This document shows, piece by piece, positions 1 to 6,988 of a stretch of 14,390 bases of DNA; position 1 is the first letter of the stretch, and each line of letters opens with the position of its first letter. Made by a program: the position numbers and the translations under genes. Source of the stretch: Acidobacteriaceae bacterium (GTDB lineage: Bacteria; Acidobacteriota; Terriglobia; Terriglobales; Acidobacteriaceae). The notes beneath the pieces were generated by a model that had not been told where the DNA came from, ran no database searches, and saw only the letters and a list, made by a program, of their open reading frames with translations. The stretch covers positions 1 through 14,390 of the forward strand of contig PMCH01000165.1 of NCBI GenBank assembly GCA_003154055.1, given 5' to 3'.

Positions 1-1658
1 TTTTCTGAAGTGTTCGCGCTCTCCATCACGTAAAGCGTGGCCAGCAAGGCGTAGGCCTCAGCGAACGAAGGGTCCTGGGCAATCGCTTCCTTCGCGTAGC
101 GCTCGCCTTGGTGAAGGCTCTCGTTCTGCGAGCGCATGAAGTAGTCGTTGCGGTAGAACCGCGCCTGCAGATACTGGTTGTAGGCTTGCGGCGACGTCGT
201 CACTGGCGCTTCCAGCGTTTCCTGTTCCTTCCCCGAAACCTGGACTTGCAGCCCGTCCACAACTTTTTTTGCCACCTCGTCCTGGAACTTGAGCATGTCG
301 TAGGCGCGCAGGTCGTAGTGTTCGGCCCAGCGAGCCGACTTGCCCTGGCGATCAATCAGCTGGACAGAAACTCGCACCACGCCCCCGGACCGCTGGTAAG
401 TCCCGTACAGCACGGAGTCCACCTGGAGTTCCTGCGCCACCTGGGAAGGATCCGCCGAGCTCTTGATGTACTTCAGGACAGAGCTGGTCGGGCGGACGGC
501 GAGATTCTGCAAGGTCGCCAGCCGGGTAATAATGGCATCGGCCATGCCCACGCCCCAGGCCTCATCAGCCGTGTCGCCGGAAAGAGAACGGAAGGGAAGC
601 ACGGCGACGGTGCGGATGCCAGGTTCGTTCGGAGGTGCCGGGGGAACCGCAATGCTCTCTGTCGTATGCCCCGGGCGGAGCCGCGTATACCCAATCAGAA
701 GCAATCCGATCACCAGCACCGCCGCCAGAGTACCGACTCCCCACTTGACGAGAGGGCTTCGCGAAACCGGGACGCTTGCCGCCGGAGCCGCGCTCGTTAC
801 TCGTCCCGACTCGGTGTCGCGCATCAGGCGTTTCAAATCGGCCCGCATCTCGGAAGCGTGCTGATAGCGCACGTCGCGGTCTTTCTCCAGGGCCTTCCCG
901 ATAATGCGTTCCAGGTCGGAAGGGGTCGCCGGATTGATGCGCACCGCGGGCGTCGGCGTGCGGTTCAGGATGCCATCAAAGATGTCCGCTGTACTGTCGC
1001 CACGGAAAGGCAATGAGCCCGTGATCATCTCATAAAGAACCGCGCCGAAAGAGAAAAGATCGGTGCGCGGGTCCAGGTCCCGGCCGCGGGCCTGCTCGGG
1101 CGACATATAAGCAACCGTGCCCAGGCTGCTGCCGGGGCTGGTGAGCTGTCCTTGCGACAACGTGGGCGCCGACTCGCTGCTGCCCGTGGCCGTCTGCTTG
1201 GCCAATCCGAAGTCGAGGATTTTGACCTGTCCGCTGTTGGTGACGAAGATATTGGCCGGCTTGATGTCGCGGTGAACGATTCCCTTGGCATGGGCGGCAT
1301 CCAGCCCATCGGCAATCTGGACGGCCGAGGCAAGCGCGCGGTCAATGTCCATCGGCCGGTTGCCAATCAGATGTTTGAGCGTCTGGCCTTCCAGCAATTC
1401 CATGCTCAGGAATGGCTGGCCGTCATACTCGTCGATTTCATAAATCGTGCAGATGTGGGAGTGATTGAGCGCGGAAGCAGCGCGTGCCTCGCGCTGAAAC
1501 CGTTCCAGAGTCTGCGCATCCCGGGAGAGTTCCGGGGGAAGAAACTTCAGCGCGACGTGGCGTCCCAGCTTGAGGTCTTCCGCCTCATAGACGATCCCCA
1601 TGCCCCCGCCGCCGAGCTTTTGCAGGATTCGGTAGTGAGAGACGGTTTTGCCGATCAT
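1..1658 (-). CDS. Membrane Ser/Thr protein kinase with TolB-like and TPR region (C-terminus outside window)
   Basis: The frame is open from the ATG at 1658 down to the window edge, giving 552 residues and no stop. Residues 9-275 form a Hanks-type (Pkn) kinase domain: glycine-rich loop LGGGGMG (15-21), lysine K38 in VALKF, catalytic HRDIKPAN (129-136, Asp131), DFG (149-151) and YMSPEQARG (184-192). A single membrane segment lies at about 305-325. After it comes a TolB/FlgO-like domain (VAVLPF at 351-356, VSVQLID near 430) and the start of TPR-like helices (about 490-550). The kinase is therefore cytoplasmic and the C-terminal part extracytoplasmic. The protein probably phosphorylates cytoplasmic targets in response to a signal sensed outside; the targets are unknown. 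The start fits the family, where MIGKTVSHYRIL-like N-termini are usual, although no strong Shine-Dalgarno is visible. It lies downstream of the winged-helix regulator on the same strand and may share its transcript. Confidence 0.93.
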   Translation of the reverse strand, partial: MIGKTVSHYRILQKLGGGGMGIVYEAEDLKLGRHVALKFLPPELSRDAQTLERFQREARAASALNHSHICTIYEIDEYDGQPFLSMELLEGQTLKHLIGNRPMDIDRALASAVQIADGLDAAHAKGIVHRDIKPANIFVTNSGQVKILDFGLAKQTATGSSESAPTLSQGQLTSPGSSLGTVAYMSPEQARGRDLDPRTDLFSFGAVLYEMITGSLPFRGDSTADIFDGILNRTPTPAVRINPATPSDLERIIGKALEKDRDVRYQHASEMRADLKRLMRDTESGRVTSAAPAASVPVSRSPLVKWGVGTLAAVLVIGLLLIGYTRLRPGHTTESIAVPPAPPNEPGIRTVAVLPFRSLSGDTADEAWGVGMADAIITRLATLQNLAVRPTSSVLKYIKSSADPSQVAQELQVDSVLYGTYQRSGGVVRVSVQLIDRQGKSARWAEHYDLRAYDMLKFQDEVAKKVVDGLQVQVSGKEQETLEAPVTTSPQAYNQYLQARFYRNDYFMRSQNESLHQGERYAKEAIAQDPSFAEAYALLATLYVMESANTSE

Positions 1659-1846
1659 GTAAGGCGAAATGTTAGGCTGCCGCCTGCGGCAAGTCAATGC
1701 GCGGCGGGGGTAGTGTATGGCGATTCCGACGCCTGGCCGTACAACGGGCAGCACAACCGCGGCCAACTGCGGAATAGCTAATTCCATCCCGCCAGCCCTT
1801 TAGGATAATCTTGCGGAAAATGGCGGCTGCAACTTAACGAGAGTCC
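1659..1846. other. Gap between regulator and kinase genes
   Basis: These 188 bp separate two minus-strand genes. I see no convincing terminator after the regulator stop. A short GC-rich inverted repeat (GCCGC/GCGGC, 1679-1690) sits about 20 bp upstream of the kinase ATG, and a small near-palindrome with arms GGAAT and ATTCC lies at 1771-1785. Either could be part of a kinase promoter or operator, but neither is strong. Read-through from the regulator gene is possible. Confidence 0.4.
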
Positions 1847-3415
1847 TCAAGTGAGCGGCGGCAGACCAACGTCGGCGACTAACTGACGGAAGGCGGGCTC
1901 GTCGTGCAGGTTATCGAAAGCGGGATCGGTTTCGATCTGAAACAGGCCGTCGACATGCCGATCATAGGCAATCTTCAGGTAGCGGAGAGCTTCTTGCTTG
2001 TCCGCCTGGAGGGAGCAGGTCACGGCGAGGAGGTACGGCGACAACAGGCCTCGCGCATAGAGTTTCGCTTGTTCTTGGCGGAGGGTCCGGAGCAGGTCGT
2101 TTCCGCCCCCGGTGGCGAACCCCTTCTCGGCCGCCTGAACCACCGCGAGAGCTGAGCTGTCGCGCATCAGAACAGCTTCGCTTCTGGCTTCAACAAGGTA
2201 GTGGGGATAGTCCGCCCTCAGCAGGTAATAAAACTTCAGGTAGCGGTGCGGAGAAATAAAGTCGGGCTCGTTTTCTTCCATCTGCTGCAGCAGAGCAATG
2301 GCCTCCTGCTGGTGGCCGGCGTCGAAAAGGATGGCGCCCTTGTCCGCCAGGACGGACTTGGACGCCGGTTCCAGCGCCTGAGCGCGCTCGATTTCCGCCA
2401 ACGACTCGGGGTAACGGCGGAGGCACGCTAGATAAGTCGCGTACCAGTGATGGGCGGTGGCGTTGTTCGGATTCAGATCGATTGCTCGCCTGAATTCTCG
2501 GTCGGCGGTGGCGGCGTCCCACATGCCGAAGAAAGACGCAAAGGCTAAAGAAGCGTGCGCCTCGGAGGACTGGGGGTCGAGCTCGACCGCTTTCTTCGCG
2601 GCGGCCAAGGCGCGCGGGTAGGCCTCCGAGGCAGGCATCACCGTGTATTCGCGCAACAGGTTGTAGCAATCTGCGAGCCCGACGTAGGCGGGCGCGTAGC
2701 CTGGGTCGTGGACGATGGCTTGCATGAACGAGTCCACCGCTTTGTTCAGGCTGTCGGGAGTCCTCTTCTCCCAGTAGTAACGGCCTTTGAGGTAGAACTC
2801 CTCGGCTTCGCGGTTGGCGGCGTGCAGCGGCAAGCCTGCGCTGGACAAAGAAGCAGAGGGTTGCGGCTTCTGTCCCGCTTTCGCGGAGCGATAGCTGGGC
2901 CGGAAAATCCATGCCGCAAACAGCAGAGCCAAAACCGGAAGCGCGAAGATGAATTGCCAGCGCGTTGAGGCATGGGGTGGAGGCGGTGCGACCGCATGGT
3001 CGCTGGAAACTCCTTTGGACTGCACCCCGGCTTCCGCGGAAAGCTCCTGCCCTTGCACGGGGGCAATCCAGCGATAGCCGCGGCGCTCAATGGTCTCAAT
3101 GAAAACCGGGTTGTCGGCGGAATCGCCTAACGCGTCGCGCAGGCGCTTGATGGCGCTGCGGATACCCCGATCGAAATCCACGAATACGTCGTCCGGCCAA
3201 AGTGCCCGCCGAAGTTCTTCGTGGGTGACGACTTCGCGGGGGCGGCTTAGCAAAAGCGCCAGCATACGGAAGGGCAGATCCTGAAGATGGACCTTGATCC
3301 CGTTCCGGCGGAGTTCGCCGGAACGCAGATCGGCTTCGAACACACCGAAACTCACTACTGCCGGAGACGCCTGTGCAGGGCCCATAAGACGCACGCGCTC
3401 ACGGGGGAGATGCAT
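1847..3415 (-). CDS. CadC-like transmembrane transcriptional regulator: winged helix (Trans_Reg_C) plus TPR
   Basis: This 522-residue protein has an OmpR/PhoB-type winged-helix DNA-binding domain at about residues 20-120. Its landmarks are FGVFEADLRSGEL, a helix with VVTHEELRRALWP, the recognition region around RGIRSAIKRLRDALGD, and the wing ending ERRGYRWIAPV. A proline-rich linker (143-147) leads to one membrane segment at about 155-172. The C-terminal part holds TPR-type helical repeats (about 200-350, for example DPGYAPAYVGLADCY, DPQSSEAHASLAFA and NPNNATAHHWYATYL). There is no receiver domain, so the layout is CadC/ToxR-like: DNA-binding in the cytoplasm, TPR sensor outside. The start at 3415 lies right behind an AT-rich TTAAAAT; an internal ATG at 3385 (residue 11) is an alternative that keeps the whole domain. 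Such proteins are numerous in Acidobacteriota and their targets are rarely known. It is divergent from the GloVer gene and upstream of the kinase. Confidence 0.92.
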   Translation of the reverse strand: MHLPRERVRLMGPAQASPAVVSFGVFEADLRSGELRRNGIKVHLQDLPFRMLALLLSRPREVVTHEELRRALWPDDVFVDFDRGIRSAIKRLRDALGDSADNPVFIETIERRGYRWIAPVQGQELSAEAGVQSKGVSSDHAVAPPPPHASTRWQFIFALPVLALLFAAWIFRPSYRSAKAGQKPQPSASLSSAGLPLHAANREAEEFYLKGRYYWEKRTPDSLNKAVDSFMQAIVHDPGYAPAYVGLADCYNLLREYTVMPASEAYPRALAAAKKAVELDPQSSEAHASLAFASFFGMWDAATADREFRRAIDLNPNNATAHHWYATYLACLRRYPESLAEIERAQALEPASKSVLADKGAILFDAGHQQEAIALLQQMEENEPDFISPHRYLKFYYLLRADYPHYLVEARSEAVLMRDSSALAVVQAAEKGFATGGGNDLLRTLRQEQAKLYARGLLSPYLLAVTCSLQADKQEALRYLKIAYDRHVDGLFQIETDPAFDNLHDEPAFRQLVADVGLPPLT

Positions 3416-3493
3416 ATTTTAACACCCGGGCGATTCTCTTCGAACTAGCACTTTCGGGCCGCTCTCACCAGCCTCACCGCTGGACAATAAACG

Positions 3494-3565
3494 TCTCCAA
3501 CATTGTGCGAGCACGAACGTTATCGCGTCGCGCACGCGTTATCTCCAGAACATTGACGACGGCAC
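3494..3565. repeat. Imperfect direct repeat, 48-bp period, in divergent promoter region
   Basis: TCTCCAACATTG at 3494-3505 recurs as TCTCCAGAACATTG at 3542-3555. In each case a GC-rich stretch ending GCAC follows (3506-3514 and 3556-3565). Inside the unit, CGTTATC occurs twice (3518-3524 and 3537-3543), 19 bp apart. OmpR-type winged-helix proteins commonly bind direct repeats, and such a regulator is encoded immediately beside this one, so an autoregulatory operator is possible. That role is inference; the repeat itself is visible. Confidence 0.5.
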
Positions 3566-3640
3566 GTCCCCGGGATGAGACTTGGCGCGGAAACCGGCAA
3601 CGGAATCCCTCCAAGAAAGACCGTAAGCACGCTGATTCCC

Positions 3641-3645
3641 AGGAG
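3641..3645 (+). promoter_or_regulatory. Shine-Dalgarno deciding the GloVer start
   Basis: AGGAG lies 7 nt before the ATG at 3653. This spacing, together with the signal peptide that begins there, places the start at 3653 and not at the upstream in-frame ATG at 3575. Confidence 0.8.
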
Positions 3646-3652
3646 ACATCAT

Positions 3653-5122
3653 ATGAACTCAATCTATTGGCAAGGGAAGCATTCGGGCATGGCCGCAATC
3701 GCGCTCACCATGCTCGCCGCTGTGGTTCTATTGGCCGGGATCGCAATTCCGGCGCAGGCACAAACCTACACGCCGCTCTACTCCTTCGGAGCTGTGGATA
3801 GCTCGCAAAACGGTCCCAACGGCCAACTGGCGCTTGGCCGCGATGGCAATTTATACGGCACCATCAATCCAAGTCTCTCTGAGATTTACCAGATTACGCC
3901 GGAAGGCGAGGAGACGTTGCTTTGGAAGGCTCCCACCTACCCCTATGGAACGGTGTGCTACAGCGGCATGACGCTTGGCGCTGACGGGCTTCTTTACGGC
4001 ACGTGTCAGCAGTGGAACGGCTTCAACGGTAACGGCGGCGTCATTTTCAAGTACGATCCCAGCAAGGGGCAGAATGGATTCACTATTCTGTATTCCTTCC
4101 CCTACTGTGGGACCACATGGATGCCCAGTCCTTTAACATTAGGCACGGACAGAAATCTCTACGGCACAACGTTTGGGTCCGGGTATTGTGACACCGGCTG
4201 GGGAACGTTCTTTCAGATCACGCCGGCCGGCAAGTTCACGACACTCCACGTTTTTAAGGGCTCTGCGGCCAATGAACCCGGCGAGCCGAGCGGGCCTCTT
4301 GCCCTCGGTGCCAACGGCAACTTCTATGGCACAAGCCAAGCCGGTGGATACCCCACTGACTACAACGGCGGCACTGTCTACATGATCACACCAAAGGGAA
4401 AGGTTACTTTGCTCTACAGTTTTCCGAACACTGGTCCTTACGAGCCTGTGGCGGGCGTGACCCAGGGGGCCGACGGGAAGTTCTACGGCACGACCTACTA
4501 CGGCGGCACCTACGGCCACGGAACCATCTTCCAGTTGGTCAAGAAAGGCACGATCAAGGTCCTGCACGCCTTCAACTATCACGTAGACAACGCAGGTTTC
4601 CCCGCTTTTCCCCTGACATTGGGCACGGACGCCAGCCTGTATGCGCCCTCTCTGACCTTCAATATGGGCGGCTACGGCCCCGAGAGCCTGTTCAAGATCA
4701 CAACCAAGGGCGTTTATGCGGATCTGCACAACCTGCTGCCAGCGGCGTGCCCCCAAGGGACGCCGGACGGATGCATGCTCAGTTCGCCGATGGTGTTGCA
4801 CCCAAGCGGAATTTTCTACGGCACGGCTGCGCAAGGCGGGACCGTGGGTCGTGGCGTCTTCTACGGTCTCGGCAACGGGTTACATCCCTACATCGCACTC
4901 CAGTTCCCGCGCGCCAAGATTGGCACTTCCATTGGTATCTTCGGCGTCGGGCTCACCGGAACAACTGCCGTTTCCTTCAACGGAGTCGCGTCGGCCTTCT
5001 CCGTCATGAGCGACACCTACATGACGGCGACGATTCCCGCCGGCGCAACCAAGGGATACGTCACGGTCACCGCGCCTTCCGGCACGCTGAAGAGCGCGGT
5101 GAAGCTAACCGTAACCAAGTAA
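3653..5122 (+). CDS. Secreted GloVer-repeat protein with C-terminal IPT/TIG domain
   Basis: The product has 489 residues. A signal peptide covers about 1-36 (hydrophobic core ALTMLAAVVLLAGIAI, cleavage near AQA). Seven units of about 50-59 residues follow, each built around a G-x-(D/N)-G-x-(L/F)-Y-G-T core at residues 68, 115, 170, 225, 278, 330 and 389, with (V/I)F-x-(I/L)-(T)PxG and LYSF-like strands between. This is the Gloeo_Verruco/GloVer repeat (TIGR03803 type). The sixth unit is degenerate (YAP in place of YGT). The last part, about 412-487, is an IPT/TIG immunoglobulin-like domain (IGIFGVGLTGTTAVSFNG). Seven such units would suit a seven-bladed beta-propeller, which is inference. No catalytic residues are recognised. 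A binding or surface role is likely, but the ligand is unknown. The gene is followed at once by a structured 3' element with a terminator-like hairpin, so it is probably monocistronic. Confidence 0.9.
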   Translation: MNSIYWQGKHSGMAAIALTMLAAVVLLAGIAIPAQAQTYTPLYSFGAVDSSQNGPNGQLALGRDGNLYGTINPSLSEIYQITPEGEETLLWKAPTYPYGTVCYSGMTLGADGLLYGTCQQWNGFNGNGGVIFKYDPSKGQNGFTILYSFPYCGTTWMPSPLTLGTDRNLYGTTFGSGYCDTGWGTFFQITPAGKFTTLHVFKGSAANEPGEPSGPLALGANGNFYGTSQAGGYPTDYNGGTVYMITPKGKVTLLYSFPNTGPYEPVAGVTQGADGKFYGTTYYGGTYGHGTIFQLVKKGTIKVLHAFNYHVDNAGFPAFPLTLGTDASLYAPSLTFNMGGYGPESLFKITTKGVYADLHNLLPAACPQGTPDGCMLSSPMVLHPSGIFYGTAAQGGTVGRGVFYGLGNGLHPYIALQFPRAKIGTSIGIFGVGLTGTTAVSFNGVASAFSVMSDTYMTATIPAGATKGYVTVTAPSGTLKSAVKLTVTK

Positions 5123-5213
5123 AGGGGACGTTTCCCGGAGGACTGGCTCAGCGCAGAGAGTCTCCCGGCTAACCAGACCGGAGCGCGCACAGGGGAGTCG
5201 CGCTCCGGATTTT
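5121..5213 (+). repeat. 3' element, copy 1 (ends in terminator hairpin)
   Basis: The element begins at the stop codon with AAAGGGGACG (5121-5130), continues GCTCAGCGCAG (5146-5156), GTCTCC and GGCT, and ends in a perfect hairpin. A second copy follows the next gene at 6708-6795. Over the ungapped 42-bp core (5146-5187 against 6729-6770) I count 32 identities by eye; the segment before the core differs in length (15 against 12 bp). The hairpin stem sequence is the best-conserved part. Confidence 0.7.
5178..5213 (+). terminator. Rho-independent terminator after GloVer gene
   Basis: A perfect 10-bp GC-rich stem (CCGGAGCGCG at 5178-5187, CGCGCTCCGG at 5199-5208) has an 11-nt loop and is followed by ATTTTC. 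The T-tract is short, so termination efficiency is uncertain. A second, smaller inverted repeat (TGCGCAC/GTGCGCA, 5221-5239) follows directly. Confidence 0.75.
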
Positions 5214-5220
5214 CTCCTGT

Positions 5221-5239
5221 TGCGCACGTCGGGTGCGCA
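5221..5239. repeat. Small perfect inverted repeat
   Basis: TGCGCAC (5221-5227) and GTGCGCA (5233-5239) form a 7-bp stem with a 5-nt loop, about 40 bp upstream of the next start codon. It may be part of a second terminator or an operator for the downstream gene. It is not present after the second copy of the 3' element. Confidence 0.45.
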
Positions 5240-5278
5240 CAAAAGATCCATCCGGCCACTCGTGAGGGGATGATTGTG

Positions 5279-6703
5279 ATGCAAAGCCAAGAGGGTTTGT
5301 GCAGAGGTTCGTGGTGGTTGTTGAGCTTCGTCCTGGTCACTGCCTGGATCGCCACCGCGCAGACTCCGCTGATCACCATCGACATGCCGCAGGGCGGCAG
5401 AATCGTCTACGGAAAGGTAGCGGGCGCCGACACCCAGGGCGCGGCCATGACCCATGTGCTGCGGGTGATGCATGACAACTGCGGAGACAAACCGCAAATC
5501 GGCAGAGTCTTCAAGATGCGCGGGACCGATTCGGTGGGGTTGTTCTTCACCGTGCTCAATCATCCCGCCGGAAACGTACAGGTCGCGGGGTTGATCATCG
5601 CCGCGGGAAGCGCGGCGCATCAAGCGGAAGCAGCTCTGGTGTCGGATCGAGCGGACCGCTTCGGTTCGACCATTAATCCGATGCTGACGAAGCTGTTCAG
5701 CGTGTGGCATCCGCCGGCAGCGGTAAGCACCAGCGCGCCGGCGACAAAAAGTCCCGTGCCAGGCACAGCTTCGGCGGCAGGCGAACACTCCCCGGCTGCC
5801 CTCCTGCATACGGTATCGGCTTCCGACGGCTCGGCGACCATAGGCATCCCAGATGGATGGACGCTGGACCCGCACAGCGCCAGCGGAACGATGCTGGTTG
5901 CCGGTCCGCATGGCGAACAGGTCTACCTCGGCATGTCGCGCATGGGGATTGACCCGACACATCCGGGAAACCAGATGATTCCGCGACTCCCGGGTACGCT
6001 CATCTATCCCTTCCGTGGAGACATGGCGAGAGAGTTCTCGAATATGTTTCAGGCCTGGCGGCGCGCCAATGGAAAGCCACCGGCCCCACTGCAAGTGGAG
6101 GAGACCAAACCGATGCAGGGGGCGCCGAACAGTCACTGCGTGATCGCGGACGGGCAGGTGGATCTGGACGGAAGTGGGATGAAGAAGTTCAACGATAACA
6201 TGTGCGCTTCCGATCCCGGAAACACCGGTGGCTACACGGTCACGCTCAGCCACATGCTGGTGCCCAACGCCCTTGCCGAGCAGGAACACACTACATTGAA
6301 CGCCATTCTCTCCAGTTGGAAAGTCAATCTGCAGGTAGTCAACCAGCAGGCGGCGGTGGCCGTTCAGCAGATGAATGCCAACACCCAGGCGGCAATCAGG
6401 CGGAACCAACAAACGGTCGCCAACATTAACCAGATCGGCGCGAACGCTACGGCGCGCTACAACGCCACTCAAGCCGCCAACGACGCGCAACACGCAGCCT
6501 GGAACCAGAGCCAGGACAACATTTCCCGTAACGGCCAGGGGTTCAGTAATTATCTGCTCGATCAGACCGTCATCCGCGATGTGCAGGACCCGAACACGCA
6601 TGTGACGGTTTGGAATCAGGCCGCGGAGGCGTGGAAGAAAGCCTATCCCGATCGCATCGAGGAAGTGCCCACGGCGCAATACATCAACGGGCAGGATTAT
6701 TGA
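5279..6703 (+). CDS. Secreted protein of unknown function, Gln/Asn/Ala-rich C-terminal half
   Basis: I do not recognise a family. From the ATG at 5279 the protein has 474 residues. That start is preferred because GAGGGG (5264-5269) is suitably spaced for it, whereas the ATG at 5270 directly abuts the GAGGGG. Residues 1-27 form a signal peptide (SWWLLSFVLVTAWIATA, cleavage after ATA). An N-terminal domain (30-145) is followed by a Pro/Ala/Ser linker (145-175). A second domain (178-350) has PDGWTLDP, VAGPHGEQVYLGMSR and two cysteines, C287 and C309, that could form a disulfide. Residues 352-415 are rich in Q, N and A and look like a long helix or coiled coil. The C-terminus ends YINGQDY. The protein is exported to periplasm or beyond. 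It is flanked on both sides by copies of the same 3' element and is probably its own transcription unit. Confidence 0.8.
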   Translation: MQSQEGLCRGSWWLLSFVLVTAWIATAQTPLITIDMPQGGRIVYGKVAGADTQGAAMTHVLRVMHDNCGDKPQIGRVFKMRGTDSVGLFFTVLNHPAGNVQVAGLIIAAGSAAHQAEAALVSDRADRFGSTINPMLTKLFSVWHPPAAVSTSAPATKSPVPGTASAAGEHSPAALLHTVSASDGSATIGIPDGWTLDPHSASGTMLVAGPHGEQVYLGMSRMGIDPTHPGNQMIPRLPGTLIYPFRGDMAREFSNMFQAWRRANGKPPAPLQVEETKPMQGAPNSHCVIADGQVDLDGSGMKKFNDNMCASDPGNTGGYTVTLSHMLVPNALAEQEHTTLNAILSSWKVNLQVVNQQAAVAVQQMNANTQAAIRRNQQTVANINQIGANATARYNATQAANDAQHAAWNQSQDNISRNGQGFSNYLLDQTVIRDVQDPNTHVTVWNQAAEAWKKAYPDRIEEVPTAQYINGQDY

Positions 6704-6707
6704 GTTC

Positions 6708-6795
6708 AAAGGGACGAGCGATCACATAGCTCACCGCAGCTGGTCTCCTGGCTGACGGTGCCGGAGCGCGGGGGAGGGATCCGCGCTCCGGATTT
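6708..6795 (+). repeat. 3' element, copy 2 (ends in terminator hairpin)
   Basis: AAAGGGACG (6708-6716) starts 5 nt after the stop codon, followed by GCTCACCGCAG (6729-6739), GGTCTCC, GGCTGAC and the hairpin. This matches the order and nearly the spacing of copy 1 at 5121-5213. Loop and spacer bases differ while the stem bases are kept, which suggests that folding is under selection. Confidence 0.7.
6761..6795 (+). terminator. Terminator hairpin after the unknown secreted protein
   Basis: A perfect 11-bp stem (CCGGAGCGCGG at 6761-6771, CCGCGCTCCGG at 6781-6791) with a 9-nt loop is followed by ATTTG. The stem is very stable but the T-tract is only three bases, so it may act as an mRNA-end stabiliser as much as a terminator. 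Confidence 0.65.
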
Positions 6796-6930
6796 GCGCT
6801 GTTCTGTGTTATCCGGTCCGTGGCTAAGTACGATGACGCTGCGCGGCTCCCGCAGGGTAGAGGGTGTAGCACTTTGTCCCGTCTCCATGCGCTACCCCGT
6901 CAATGCGCGGCTGCCGAACTTTCCAGTACA

Positions 6931-6962
6931 CTTGCCAGTCGGCAAGGATCGCCGCAATCCTT
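6931..6962 (+). promoter_or_regulatory. Two mutually exclusive hairpins upstream of the GH3 gene
   Basis: CTTGCC (6931-6936) pairs with GGCAAG (6941-6946) across a 4-nt loop. AAGGAT (6944-6949) pairs with ATCCTT (6957-6962) across 7 nt. The two stems share bases 6944-6946, so both cannot be complete at once. The pair ends 26 bp before the ATG. It could be an operator with two half-sites or a small leader switch; no T-tract follows. Confidence 0.4.
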
Positions 6963-6988
6963 AAGACAGGCAGGTGGAATTCATAACC

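Larger units (their letters stand above)
3416..3652. promoter_or_regulatory. Divergent intergenic region between regulator and GloVer gene
   Basis: These 237 bp hold the upstream regions of two divergent genes. On the minus strand TTAAAAT (3417-3423) could be a -10 element for the regulator, but only if translation starts at the internal ATG (3385); with the start at 3415 it would lie inside the leader. An imperfect direct repeat lies at 3494-3565. I could not identify a -35/-10 pair for the plus-strand gene with confidence. The plus-strand frame could be extended upstream to 3575, but the Shine-Dalgarno and signal peptide favour 3653. Confidence 0.5.

Noticed and set aside
108..1016. 302-codon plus-strand open frame opposite the kinase
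   Set aside because: The minus strand reads without a stop from a typical kinase start through all kinase motifs to the window edge.
3575..3652. Upstream in-frame start for the GloVer protein
   Set aside because: It would add 26 residues before a good signal peptide and ignore the AGGAG at 3641-3645; no Shine-Dalgarno precedes 3575.
5105..6709. Long open frame (534 codons) on the minus strand opposite the secreted protein gene
   Set aside because: Its translation is rich in Arg/His/Val without recognisable domains. It spans the terminator hairpin and the whole plus-strand gene, which has a signal peptide and Shine-Dalgarno. It is an antisense shadow of GC-rich codons.
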